Assembly (NCBI GenBank): GCA_024867545.1
Contig: JANFNE010000058.1
Location: 124,001-188,000, forward strand
Length of the DNA stretch: 64,000 bases
Origin: Phytopythium helicoides
Lineage: Eukaryota > Oomycota > Peronosporomycetes > Pythiales > Pythiaceae
Reading direction: 5' to 3'
The notes below the pieces were generated by a model, which was not told the DNA's origin, did no database searches, and saw only the letters and a list, made by a program, of their open reading frames with translations. Shown here piece by piece: positions 1-9,827 of this stretch. Every line of letters starts with the position of its first letter. The first letter of the stretch is position 1. The translations under genes were made by a program, and so were the position numbers.

Positions 1-397
1 CAACATACAGGAAACTGTCAGTGATCAGTAGAGAAATTTCCCCCCGCAGCTCAAGTGCATCAAAAGGGTTCAACAGTCTTATCTCAATTCACAATGGCGT
101 GTAGTTTACACGTGGCTGGAAATAGCTGCAATTGCACTACGAGGACCTGCGTTTTGAGCTTGGCGCGGGATCGGACGTTAAGCTCATCTGCTGGAGGCCA
201 CTATTTAGAGTTTGAAGAGGACATCCTCATGCGTTTGAAGTGAGACAGAAGAGAGTGAGGTTGGAGATAAAATATACCAAGCAGAAAATATTCGACTAGA
301 TAATTCACACCGGATCACCACAATGAAAGGGACCACAACTGCGTACCAAAACGTCTTGCGGTGACATTCATCAGTCGATGAATTAAGTTTGAACGAG
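1..397. other. 3' flank of the channel gene
   Basis: No gene supported. Open frames on both strands (55-243 plus, 205-420 minus) have no family similarity. Confidence 0.4.
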
Positions 398-2227
398 CTA
401 GGCGTGTTTTTGCGCATCAATGGAATGCAATAAGGCGTCCAGTCGTCTCTCGGCGTGAAGCAGGCGCTTCATCGTAGCTGCGTGTTCATTGCGTAGTGTA
501 AACAATAGCTGCTCTTGGCAATCACGGAGCTCACTAACAGTTGTCTTGTTCGCATCAATGCTGATATGGCGCCATCGGAGTTTTCGCTGGTGAGCAGTGC
601 GGTGGTACACTAGATTATCATCTGATCATCAAAAAATAACAAATGAGTACGCCGTCATGAGAGCAAGGAAAAACCTGAAGTACACTTGCATCTTCTCACT
701 GCACGGCGCTGCTTGTTATCATCTGAAACCAGTTCTCGAGCACGATGGCACTTCCATGCTGCCTGGATTGTGAGCGCGCACGCATTTCGGAGTCTTCTGG
801 TTGACTCTTGATGAAATATAAGTTGCACAAACCGCTGGTCGCGCTCACTGAGCTCAAGAAACCCGAATAGCGCAGCGCTCTATTATCAAATCATCCAGGT
901 TAGTTGACCCCACAAGGCTGTATTGTTAAATTTGAAACGTACCAGAGCGCCGACAAGCAAAATTCCGGTAAGCATACCGCCGATGACAAGTAAGACTTCG
1001 CCAGCAGCGGTCTCGGGGGTTACGTCGCCATACCCAACAGTTCCCATTGTGACAGCAACAAGCCACAACGCATTGCCTAGAGGCGCGATAGCTGGATTCC
1101 TTGGTCCTTCAATAATGGCGAGCGCGTAGGCTGTCAGCAAAAGTGTGCCTACAAAGGCTGCTAGCAGGAACTTGAATGGATGTGCATGTAAAAAGCACTT
1201 GACAGCGAAAAGGGAGCTCATTGTGTCGACTCGGTGCAGTGCTCCCAAATACGACGTACGGTAGCTAGGGAAACGATATTGTTAATTCTTGTTGCGACGA
1301 GTTGGCAATGCGAAGCACCCAACAGCAACAGCGTACCTCGTAAATTCAGACATATTTCGGATGACGCGAGGTATCATGTACAGTCGCAGAAGCGACAGCA
1401 GACCGAGAACTTCGACACTGAGATCAAAATTGAAGCATTGGTATGTACAAAGTAAATCAGCTTAAACGTAGCGGGAAAAGGGGGAATGATGCGAGTACGC
1501 ACGGATAGGTGTACACGATGTAGCAGCTCCCGGAATCTGCTTCATATGGTGGTTCACAAACAGAGCCAGAATCCGAGTCGAGGTAAAACCTCCACTCCCA
1601 AACTGTAAAAGTTGACTCCCCGAGGCCTGGCGGTACGCACACTGCACATACAGCGAGTTCGCACACGAGCTGCAACAGTTTGCTCAGCGGCATGCGATGC
1701 AGCGCGACATTCGGCGGCACCGCATTCCTATGGATAAGGATGTCTCGCACAACGACAAAGCGCCAGACAATAAGCACAAGCAGCAGCGCTGTGAGCGCTG
1801 CGTTGACTGTCCGCAGCGCGAGCTTCCCCGTTCGCGAGTCGATGTACTCGTTGTCCAGCACCACGAGCGCAACTCCCATCTGCCAGAAGATCTCTCCGTC
1901 AGTGTTGTCGACTTGAGCAAACAACTACAAGCCGCACGTCACCATTGCGATGGCGAAAGACGCGTTCTCTATCAAGTGCTGCCGGTCGTAGCGCTGGTAG
2001 AGCGCGTAGATGGTCTGCAACACGCGCTTGGCCACCTTGAGGCTGTCATTCCCCGCCGGGAGGTACACGCTGCTGCTCCCGCGCCTCGCTCGCGGCTCTG
2101 TCTCCGCCACATCCCCGACGTCCAGAAGCTGCTGCTGCTGCTGCTGGAACTCGGCCTCCACCTGCTGCTCGAGCGCCAGGCGCTCGCGATCGAGCCGCTT
2201 GCTCCTGCTGCGCTCCAGCCTCTCCAT
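398..2227 (-). CDS. SK-type (small-conductance) potassium channel, with in-frame TAG
   Basis: Likely a six-TM cation channel of the calmodulin-gated SK type in a cellular membrane. Modelled exons on the minus strand are 2227-1503, 1417-1337, 1264-943, 879-705 and 609-398 (505 codons, frame consistent at every junction). The N-terminus has a Gln-rich coiled coil. TM segments follow, then the selectivity filter TMGTVGYGD (exon 3) and, after the last TM, a basic helix (LRNACALTIQAAWK) where SK channels bind calmodulin. The C-terminus is a coiled coil. The motif VYTYPVEVLGLLSLLRL, formed across the first intron, matches the S3/S4 area of the family and supports the splice. Oddity: codon 101 (1925-1927) is TAG inside predicted S1, with the frame open and homologous on both sides. 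So it is a pseudogene, a null allele, a sequence error or a read-through. The last donor (GTGCAG) is weak. Confidence 0.8.
1925..1927 (-). other. In-frame amber codon in channel S1
   Basis: The minus strand reads ATG GTG ACG TGC GGC TTG TAG TTG TTT GCT. Both sides are in one frame and both belong to the channel. No normal-sized intron can remove the stop. Confidence 0.85.
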
Positions 2228-2356
2228 GTTTCCAGGATCTCTGAGTCGGGTAAACGTCACTGGAACGGTTTTGAACCCATTTGTATGGAATAACGTATGA
2301 GTCACTAAGTAGAGGGGAAACAATCGGCAGCGCCATTGACACGCCAACCGAGCGTC

Positions 2357-3586
2357 ATGGAGCTGGTGACCGGAGCGCTCGTGGAGCTCGCGCACGAGCC
2401 GACGCGGCTGACGCTGCGCGCCCTCGTCGAGGCCAAGAGCGATGGTCACGGGCTGAGCTTCTGCAGCGTCGAGCGGCCGTTCGAGCGCCTGCGGGTGGCG
2501 CAGAACGCGCACGTGGACTGGGCCGTGGCGGCGGCCGCTAAGTTCTCAGTCTTCCTGCTCGAGGCCGACGAGATGCGTGGAGACGCTCGCTACGTGCATC
2601 TGCGACCGCTCGCGCACCAGAAGAAGACCAATAGAGAGCAGCTACCTGGGTGGTATCTGGGTGTGGATTCGGCCGAGGATGCGCCGATGCTGGTTGGAGA
2701 CGCTGCCAAGGGGGACAGCAGTCGCTTCGCGCTCCGAGTGCTCTCCACACAGGCGGTGCTGCAGCTCGACACGGCGCGGATGGGAGCGAGTACGGGTGAG
2801 TCGCTGGTGCTCACACGCTCTCAGAGACAAGCGTTCATGCGGAACGGCTTTCTCCATATCCGCGACGCTGTCCCAATGCGACTCATCAATGCTGCTAGGA
2901 AGAGAATCAACCACGAACTCGGCATTCCTGGGCGGATGATTGACGGAGGCGTTGAAGGGGCTGCCAAGCTGGCTGGTAACACGTCCAACTCGGATGAGAT
3001 CCGCGGACTCTTCTTTCAGTCGGACGTAACCAAGTACGTTGACGCGCTTCTCGGAGCTGGAAACGTGGAGCCTCCCAGCGGCGCGCAGATTGCTCTTCGG
3101 TTTCCAGAACTCGGAGATCTGCGTGAACCTCTAGGGACTGAGTGGCACACGGATGGCATGAGACAAGGAAAGCTGCACCCGTTCACTCTTCTTGTCGGTA
3201 TCGCACTGTCCGACGCCACAGAGCCGCTGGCAGGTAACCTGACCGTGTTCCCAGAGTCGCATCGGACGCTTCAGCAATTGCTCACAAGTGACGGGAAACT
3301 GAGAGGTTACAACGACGAGTGCTACAAAGCTGATAGTGTGTGGGGTGAAGGCACACTTCCAGATCTGGGCACGCCGGTGCAGCTGTTGATGGCAAGAGGA
3401 GACATTGTGCTTGCTCACCCGAACCTTGCGCATCGTGGCGGACTCAACTTTTCGCCTGACATCCGATACCAAGTCTACTTCCGCATCAAGCACAAGTTCT
3501 TCATCGAGCGTCTTGATAGCGCAGTTGCCGACATCTGGGCTGACTATGATGGGCTGCATGACCTGCGCGATCTGAAAAGCTTTTAG
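2357..3586 (+). CDS. Phytanoyl-CoA dioxygenase (PhyH) family protein
   Basis: Single-exon gene of 409 aa, probably an Fe(II)/2-oxoglutarate-dependent oxygenase. The PhyH signature is in the C-terminal two thirds: the HxD pair of metal ligands (EWHTDGM, about residue 265), the third ligand His in LAHPNLAHRGG (about 357), and a downstream Arg (RYQVYFRIKH) suited to bind 2-oxoglutarate. The first 140 residues are not recognised. The ATG at 2357 is the first one in frame; the frame is open for a few codons upstream but without ATG. It lies head to head with the channel gene at 2227, so the roughly 130 bp between them must hold both promoters. The substrate cannot be told from sequence. Confidence 0.85.
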   Translation: MELVTGALVELAHEPTRLTLRALVEAKSDGHGLSFCSVERPFERLRVAQNAHVDWAVAAAAKFSVFLLEADEMRGDARYVHLRPLAHQKKTNREQLPGWYLGVDSAEDAPMLVGDAAKGDSSRFALRVLSTQAVLQLDTARMGASTGESLVLTRSQRQAFMRNGFLHIRDAVPMRLINAARKRINHELGIPGRMIDGGVEGAAKLAGNTSNSDEIRGLFFQSDVTKYVDALLGAGNVEPPSGAQIALRFPELGDLREPLGTEWHTDGMRQGKLHPFTLLVGIALSDATEPLAGNLTVFPESHRTLQQLLTSDGKLRGYNDECYKADSVWGEGTLPDLGTPVQLLMARGDIVLAHPNLAHRGGLNFSPDIRYQVYFRIKHKFFIERLDSAVADIWADYDGLHDLRDLKSF

Positions 3587-3626
3587 CTAGATGGCGCGAG
3601 AACTGCAGTAGAAGAAATAGAGAAAG

Positions 3627-3887
3627 TCAAGTTGCAAAGTCTGTTTGGTCGTGTTCATGGAGGTAGCCCTGCCTATTGCGGTACTCAATACAAGGTGTTG
3701 GTGGATGCTCCCACCATTCTGTTCGGCAGCGAATGCATCTGAAAAGACAGCGCTTCATATCCGGCTTCCAATCGGGATGTGGCTTGCGTAGGCACTCTTT
3801 GGGCTCAGGCTCAGTTGCATCTGGAAACTGGGCTCGCACAGTCCACGTCGAGTTGAGCGCGCCACAGCATTCGCCGCCACCAATTTC
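3627..3887 (-). other. Possible small Cys-rich reading frame in a 3' region
   Basis: Between PhyH (ends 3586) and the homeodomain gene (ends 3928), the minus strand has an open frame of about 85 codons with coding-like content and several Cys (CLFRCIRC, then WWEHPPTPC). It has no ATG in frame. It could be an unrecognised last exon of the homeodomain gene, 3' UTR, or chance. I do not recognise a domain. Confidence 0.2.
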
Positions 3888-3927
3888 TCATCCAACTGAG
3901 GGTGTGGCAACAAGTCGCGCTTGGATC

Positions 3928-5848
3928 TTATACTATTCTAGTTGAGCCAGACTCATCGGATGCTCGTTCGTCAGCTCTGCATACACACGAGTTGCTCGGT
4001 CGGTTGCAGCGATCGCATGCATCAAGTGTCGAAGGACGCGCGCTCTTCTGCTGTTGCGAGTTATAGGCTGGCGGCGGATACGAGCCAACTGCAGCATTCG
4101 GGTACACGTTCTCGGCATTGCTAGCGCTTTGCATCGTATGCATCGAAGGCTGTGGTGGTGGGAGGCTATCCTTCGCAGACGCTAGAATATCCTGAAAGTT
4201 CATTCGCCGCCGGCGAGCGTCCGCAAACTGACTCATGTCTAGAGTGTGCGATCGGCTGTCTCGAGGTTGGCCCATCGTTGGAGTTGAGACTGGGCGACTC
4301 AGCAAGTTACGACTCGACAACGACGGCAGGCCTCCAGCCGCAGCGGAAGACTGAAGGGCCGGAGGTGCCTGCTGACCGGTTGGCGTGGGCGGAGGCGGAT
4401 GCAGATACTGCCCTGCGCTAATCGAGAGAGATCGGCTTCCGCGAAGAGAGTCGGCAGCTGCAGCAGGATATGCCGTGGATGACGCGGGGTATCCGTTGGG
4501 TGCGCCAGCAGGTGGTTGGGCAGCGCCACTACTCGGATAGTATCCAGTATTCCGATCTCCATCAGATCCATCGCGTCGCACTGACGGAGGGGGCGGGAAT
4601 TGGGAGTTGCCAGTACCAGGAATGGAGCGCATCGTAGAGGTAGGACGCGGAGGGAACATGGAATTCCCTGCCGCCGGAATCGACCTTCGAGGAAACATCG
4701 GGTTGTCTCGACCAGGAATCGACCGTTGGGGTGCTGGGGCGATATTGGGTCGGTTCACACCAACTGGCGCCGGCGCGTAGCCATGATGTCCTGCCGTCCC
4801 CGAGACGGCGCGCTCGTGCATGCTCTTGATCCAGGCGTCAAGCTGATCGACATCCAGCCCAGTCTCGCGCGAAAGATGATTTCTTTCAGCTTCATCCGGG
4901 AAAGGATACTCTGTGTGCGCGCGGGCATTGACCCAGTCTTGAAGGATTTTCAGTCCGCGAGGTGACATGCTGGTGCGCATGCGCTTCTCACTCGGCTCGT
5001 ATTCGCCGTGCACTGCTCCGGGGTCTTCTCGGTCGTGGAGGCGTTTCCGAATCTGCATTACGTTGATGTAGTCATCCATTTCGGAGCGCGCGGGGGCCTC
5101 CGACATGGAGCGGATCGCGCGAGGTGGGTATATGGTCGATTGGGGAAGGATCGAGGGAGGGTAGCCTTGGACGCTGGGCGGCGCAGGGTGCCTCGCGTAG
5201 GGGTCGTACGCGTGGGGATCGCGAGGGGCTCCAAGACTGCCCGCATCAAAGGAGTGGCGAACGACACGAGGGCCGTAGGCGTCGCTGTACCTGAGATTCC
5301 ATCACATATCACGTGCGTTAGATGTGTGGAAATTGCATAAAGAAGAGAGCACCAAAGTAGCCGCAGACGTACGGTCCAAGCGGTCCGCCCGGGTAAAGGT
5401 CGCGGCGCGACTTGTCGAGCTCGATGGCGCTCTGCAGTTGTCGCGAGTGTTCGCGGCGCATCATGGGCTTCCAGATCCTCTTGCGCGCGTTGGTGAACCA
5501 GTTCGTGAGCTGCTTCATGTTGATGCCCGTCTTCTTGAGCAGCATCTGCTTATCCTCGTCGGTCGGGTACGGGTGCTTGACGTGTTCCGGGGAGAGCATC
5601 CATCCCTTGAGAATCGCGACCGTGTGCGGCGGCAGCTCGCGGCGCGACTTCTTGGTGGGGGCCGCGGCGGCCGCGTCCTCCTTCTTGTCCTCATCGTTCG
5701 ACCCCTCTCCCGCCTGCTGCGCGTCGTCCTGCTCGTCGTCGTGGCGGTTCTCGTCCTTTATCTGGCGCGGCGGCTCGAACTGCGCGGCGTCCGCGACGTG
5801 CGCACGCAGCGCGTTCACGTCGCCGACGCTCTGCTGCGCCGTCATCAT
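3928..5848 (-). CDS. TALE-class homeodomain protein with second homeobox-like domain
   Basis: Nuclear DNA-binding regulator, inferred from domain content. Exons 5848-5373 and 5290-3928 (82-nt intron) encode 612 aa. After an acidic N-terminus and a basic KKSRRELPPHT stretch, a TALE homeodomain spans roughly residues 65-125. It has the three-residue loop extension (HPYPTDEDKQML) and recognition helix NWFTNARKR, where N, F and R are the usual DNA-contact positions. A second, diverged copy follows (SPRGLKILQDWV ... YPFPDEAERNHL ... QLDAWIKSMHER); its recognition helix has lost the N-A-R pattern. The rest is Pro/Ser-rich and disordered. It ends with a Cys knuckle CDRCNRPSNSCVC resembling the start of DTW-domain proteins. 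Targets are unknown. Confidence 0.85.
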
Positions 5849-6685
5849 GGCGTTCGCTGTCGGTGGGGCCGTGAGCGGTCGGGGCTGCTTGCCGAGTGAC
5901 CGCGGCTGACCGGCGGATCCAAGTGGCGCGGCGGGCAGGCGGCTGGCGAGTGACCTCGGTGTCTACGAACTGACCGGCGGCCTGACCTGGGTGACCGCGC
6001 GACGGCTCGGGAGAGAACGCACGCGAGCCTGTCTCCCCGTTCTCTGGCGCTTCGAGCTGGGGCACCAGCTTCTTTTCCCCAAGGGGGATATTTCGCTTTT
6101 GGAGAACACGAGGGCTGGTAATCCACCGTGTGATCAGGCGCGGAGGCGTGGCCAATCACGCGCGAGCAGCGGGTCAAGATGTCACGATTTTGAACCTTTC
6201 GGAAAGCATACCCTGCGGATCCAGAAGGCGAGAAAGTCCGGTTTCAAGCCGGAAAATGGTGCCGGAATGCCTCGGTAAAAACATAATACGTCCAGACAGT
6301 CGCGACGCCAAGACTCATTTGAATCACCCGCCGACACCGCCGTCGAGCGCACAGAGCCTACCGACGTGTTAAGCGCACGCTCTCCACGACAAACGAGCGC
6401 TGCGAGTCGCGTGCGCCTCGTGGCCCCGCGCGCCGCCGCCAGGAGAAGTCGCCCGCCTTCATGATATTACCTACCGGTACCGTCCAACTCTGCTGACTGA
6501 TGGTGCCGCCTGGCCAGCAAAAAAGTTTTTGCCCATCTGTCCGTCACTTCTTGGTTTCAGTATACCCGTCGCGCCTGTAACGTCAAGAAGGCAACGTTTC
6601 AATTGGATACCATTTGCGGTGTGGGCCACACCACACATCTTCGGGATGCTGCTTGCACCACCCTGTTCGTCTGCTCGGGGCCGCC
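5849..6685. other. Divergent intergenic region
   Basis: 837 bp between the homeodomain gene (leftward) and the polymerase X-like gene (rightward). The left part is very GC-rich and contains only shadow frames; the right part is A/T-richer. I see no conserved element I can name. It presumably holds both promoters. Confidence 0.5.
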
Positions 6686-8470
6686 ATGGCGCAGGATGTG
6701 GAGCAGGAGGGCGAGCCGCCGCCGCCGCTGCTGCATCCGTACCGTAAGCGCAAGTTCTTCTACGAGCTGGCGGCGCTGCTGAGCGAGAAGGCGCCGGCTA
6801 TCAGGCCGTTCCGGCCCTCAGAGCCGGCCTGCGAGTCCGCTTCCGGCCCGAATCGCGACTCGGGCGACGCATTGCGCGGTAGTAATGGCGACAGCGCCAG
6901 CTCTATGGACGCGTCGACGCACGCGAGCTCGGCGGGGTGTCAAGAGAAGCCCGCACCGCTCTCGGCGTTATCCAACGACACGTCGTTCAACGACTCACTG
7001 CAGGACAGCCTGCTCTTCCTGCAGATGAGCAGCTCGGCCACCGAGGCTGGCAACGAGTTGCAGCTGCGCGGCGCTGGCGCCAGTGAGCGCGAACAGCTGA
7101 AGACCAGCTCTAGCGATGAAGATGCGCGGAGCACGGCGCTGGTGAACGAAGAGCTCGTCGTTGGTGCCGGCGCGATGCACACGCCGGCAAAACGGCAGTG
7201 CTCGGAGCTGGTCGACTACTTCGATTCGGATCGCATGTGCGAGCTCTCGCCTTGCTGGCTCCGCCACGATCAGTCGACGTGCGCGATTCACAACGACCAA
7301 GTGCAGCGTCCGATGCTGCTGTTCTGTCTTCAAGCACTCGACGAGTTCATTGCATGGAATGCGTTCAAGGGAAGAGAGCGTCAATGGATCGTCTACGCAT
7401 GTAAACTGGCGCGAGCTACTTTTACCCGCATGTGGGAGAATAGTCTGCTCCAGGGGACGTCAGGCCTTGATGCTGACGTACGTCTGGACGACTTTGTGAC
7501 TGGCAAGTCGGCGCTCTCGGGGGTCTCTCGTCATGTCTGGCCGGTCATTGCGCAATACTGGAGCCAGTATAGGCACGACTATCTGCATCAGCAAGAACTG
7601 TTCTTTTCAGACGCCAGAGATATTGGTGAAACTGCTCAGATGACTGCATGGACGCGTGTGAGGCAGCTGCTGCACGTATACGGCCTTAAATTACTCCAGG
7701 CGGCGCGCATTGCGACTGACGATCCCTTGTCCGACTCGATCGTGCCAGGCTCCAGCTCTGTTCGCTTAACAGATCAGCAATTGGCAATCATCGCTCCAGG
7801 TTATCCGTCCGTTGAACACCTTGCTTTCGGTGCGGAATATATTGATATATGCAGCCATGAAGTCTCATGTCGGGGGAAGCCTTTGCAGAGTCAAGAGCGG
7901 CCGGTCATTAGCCAGCAGGACTGGAAACTGGCATTCAACGCAATTGTAATTCACTTGCAAAAGTTCAACGCGAGTGCGCAAGTGTTTCCGTGTGGATCAT
8001 TTTCTCGCGGCGCGGCTTTCGGGTCAGTGGTGGACGTGCTAGTTGCCATCCCGATGCCCAACACAAGACTGGATGATTTATCTTCCTCCGAATTCGATGA
8101 GGTCGTTAGTGCGCTAATTAGTGCTGGCATCATTGATGATCACACCAGGATGCATCGGCTCTCCAGTTTCCGAGGAGTGTTCGCGATCAAGTTTAAGACT
8201 GGGCGTGTTCTGCTGGATCTCAAAGTGCTTCCGCCTCCCGTGAGCTGGCTCGGACTCGTTTATTTCACTGGTCCTGAGCTCTTTGCTATTGATTTCTTTT
8301 CGACGCTCCTCAACAAGTCGCTGCGAGAGCTGACGCAAGCGTCATTTGAGTATATCTATGCAGACGTAGTTGATGGCTTCGGAGAGGAGGAAGTGCGTGC
8401 TTTCACTAGCGAGAAGGACGTGTTTGACCTCATCGAGTGGGAGTATCTTCCGCCAACTAGCAGGATCTAG
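6686..8470 (+). CDS. DNA polymerase X family-like protein, probable pseudoenzyme
   Basis: Single exon, 594 aa, starting at the ATG before AQDVEQEGE. The last ~170 residues have the palm and thumb of family X polymerases: helix-turn GSFSRGAAFGSVVDVLV (about 437-453), a central RVLLDLKVLPPP strand (about 505-516), LVYFTGPELF, and the family-typical ending SEKDVFDLIEWEYLPP. In active members the first motif carries two metal-binding Asp (G-D-x-D). Here it reads S-V-V-D, so the first Asp is Val at the same spacing, while the second Asp and the third (LLDLK) remain. Residues 1-170 are low-complexity and about 180-430 are helical and not recognised; I see no clear lyase or BRCT domain. Likely catalytically impaired, possibly structural. 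Confidence 0.75.
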   Translation: MAQDVEQEGEPPPPLLHPYRKRKFFYELAALLSEKAPAIRPFRPSEPACESASGPNRDSGDALRGSNGDSASSMDASTHASSAGCQEKPAPLSALSNDTSFNDSLQDSLLFLQMSSSATEAGNELQLRGAGASEREQLKTSSSDEDARSTALVNEELVVGAGAMHTPAKRQCSELVDYFDSDRMCELSPCWLRHDQSTCAIHNDQVQRPMLLFCLQALDEFIAWNAFKGRERQWIVYACKLARATFTRMWENSLLQGTSGLDADVRLDDFVTGKSALSGVSRHVWPVIAQYWSQYRHDYLHQQELFFSDARDIGETAQMTAWTRVRQLLHVYGLKLLQAARIATDDPLSDSIVPGSSSVRLTDQQLAIIAPGYPSVEHLAFGAEYIDICSHEVSCRGKPLQSQERPVISQQDWKLAFNAIVIHLQKFNASAQVFPCGSFSRGAAFGSVVDVLVAIPMPNTRLDDLSSSEFDEVVSALISAGIIDDHTRMHRLSSFRGVFAIKFKTGRVLLDLKVLPPPVSWLGLVYFTGPELFAIDFFSTLLNKSLRELTQASFEYIYADVVDGFGEEEVRAFTSEKDVFDLIEWEYLPPTSRI

Positions 8471-8514
8471 ATTAGCCGTTCTAACTATTTATGAATGCCA
8501 TGTGCTCAGCGATG

Positions 8515-8552
8515 GAGTTTTTTTTTTTCCTTTACCAAAAAAAAAAAAAAGT
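8515..8552. repeat. Poly-T / poly-A tracts
   Basis: A run of T followed within about 12 nt by a run of A, just downstream of the polymerase X-like gene. It can fold as a hairpin or reflect a 3'-end signal; it is also a place where assembly slips. Confidence 0.5.
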
Positions 8553-8612
8553 AAGACGCCATCTACAGCGCGCTTCAGTTCTCATCCTGGCGGTGGTTTT
8601 AAGTTGGCCGGT

Positions 8613-9592
8613 TTACTTGGGCGGCATTCGAAGCGCGCCGTCGAGGCGAATCGTCTCGCCGTTTAGCATCTTGTTGTCGATGATAGAGTGAGCAAGCTGC
8701 GCGTACTCCTCCGGCTTGCCCAGTCGACTCGGGAAGGGCACCGACTCTCCGAGCTGCTGCTGCACCTTCTCCGGGAGACCCTCAAGCAGCGGCGTCAGGA
8801 ACAGACCTGCAAAAGTAGAGCACAAAGTAGATGTATCGGGTTAGTTCACGTCTGATATACATGCGACCAATTTCTTCGTACCAGGAGCGATGGTGTTGAC
8901 ACGGATGCCGTACGACGACAGGTCACGAGCCATCGCGAGCGTCATGCCAACGATGGCACCCTTGCTGGCGGCGTAGGCAACCTGGCCGATCTGTCCGTCG
9001 TAGGCAGCAATGCTGGCCGTGTTGATAATGATGCCGCGCTCACCGTCCTGGTTCGGGCGAGTCTTGGACATACTGCAAGTTTGAGTGGGGGGATCAGCCA
9101 CGATACCACGCATCCTCCTCAAGAGTTCATGAGCACGCACCGCTCAGCCGCGAGGCGCGCGACGTTGAAGGACCCGACCGTGTTGACGTTGAGCGTCTGC
9201 TGGAACTGGAAGAGCTGGTGCACGCCCTTCTTGCTCAGCGTCTTGATGGCGTACGCGATGCCCGCGCAGTTGACGGCCGTGTTGACGGGCTCTCCGAACG
9301 ACGACTCTGCCAGGTCCAGCGCCGCGGCCACCTCGTCCTCGTTCGTGACCTAGCGCACCCGTCCGTCAGCTCCCTGCAGCTCCATCAACCACCCAATCCG
9401 CCGCAATCCACGCACGTCCGTGGGGCTGAAGTGGCACGAGGGGCCGAGCTCGCGCGCCACGTTGACGCCGTCGCTGGTCGGCAGGTCGCAGATGACGACG
9501 CGCGCGCCGTGCTTGACGAAGCGCGTGGCGGTCGCGCGTCCGAGGCCCGAGGCGCCGCCCGTGACGATCGCAACGCGGGAGGCGAGGGCCAT
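8613..9592 (-). CDS. Short-chain dehydrogenase, 3-hydroxyacyl-CoA dehydrogenase type 2-like
   Basis: Four exons (9592-9416, 9349-9141, 9072-8882, 8806-8613) encode 256 aa, close to the ~261 aa of HSD17B10. The NAD-binding motif [10 protein letters not shown] is at the N-terminus with acidic CDLP after beta-2 (NAD preference). NCAGIAYA follows, then catalytic Ser ([11 protein letters not shown]) and YAASK (Tyr-x3-Lys), then RVNTIAPG and an ending [15 protein letters not shown] typical of this subfamily. The likely role is mitochondrial oxidation of 3-hydroxyacyl-CoA or branched-chain intermediates; no clear targeting peptide is seen before [13 protein letters not shown]. All three introns have clean GT-AG borders and keep phase. 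The 3' end of the polymerase X-like gene lies 142 bp away, tail to tail. Confidence 0.9.
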
Positions 9593-9827
9593 GGCGGTCA
9601 GCGAGGAGCTCAAAGGGGGGAGGTGGCCGATCGACGAATAGGATCCATCACCTCCCGACCGTCCGTCGCACTTGAAGTTTGCATCTCGCACAGTTGCCGA
9701 GCACGGCCGCTCTTGAATCGAGCGTCACACAAGAGGGATGTCGAGAAACTTCAAGTGTTTGCCACTACGGAGGTACACGCGATATAGTGGCGCGCGGCAA
9801 GGTGCCGGCTGACGTGGACACAAGACG

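Noticed and set aside
1925..1942. An 18-nt GT...AG intron (GTGACG...TTGTAG) that would remove the channel's stop codon and keep frame
   Set aside because: Introns this small are known only from a few protist lineages; all other introns here are 45 nt or longer, and removing it would shorten S1.
5691..6177. Arg/Pro-rich minus-strand frames overlapping the homeodomain gene start
   Set aside because: They lie in other frames over the homeodomain exon 1 and its leader; composition is typical of GC-rich shadows.
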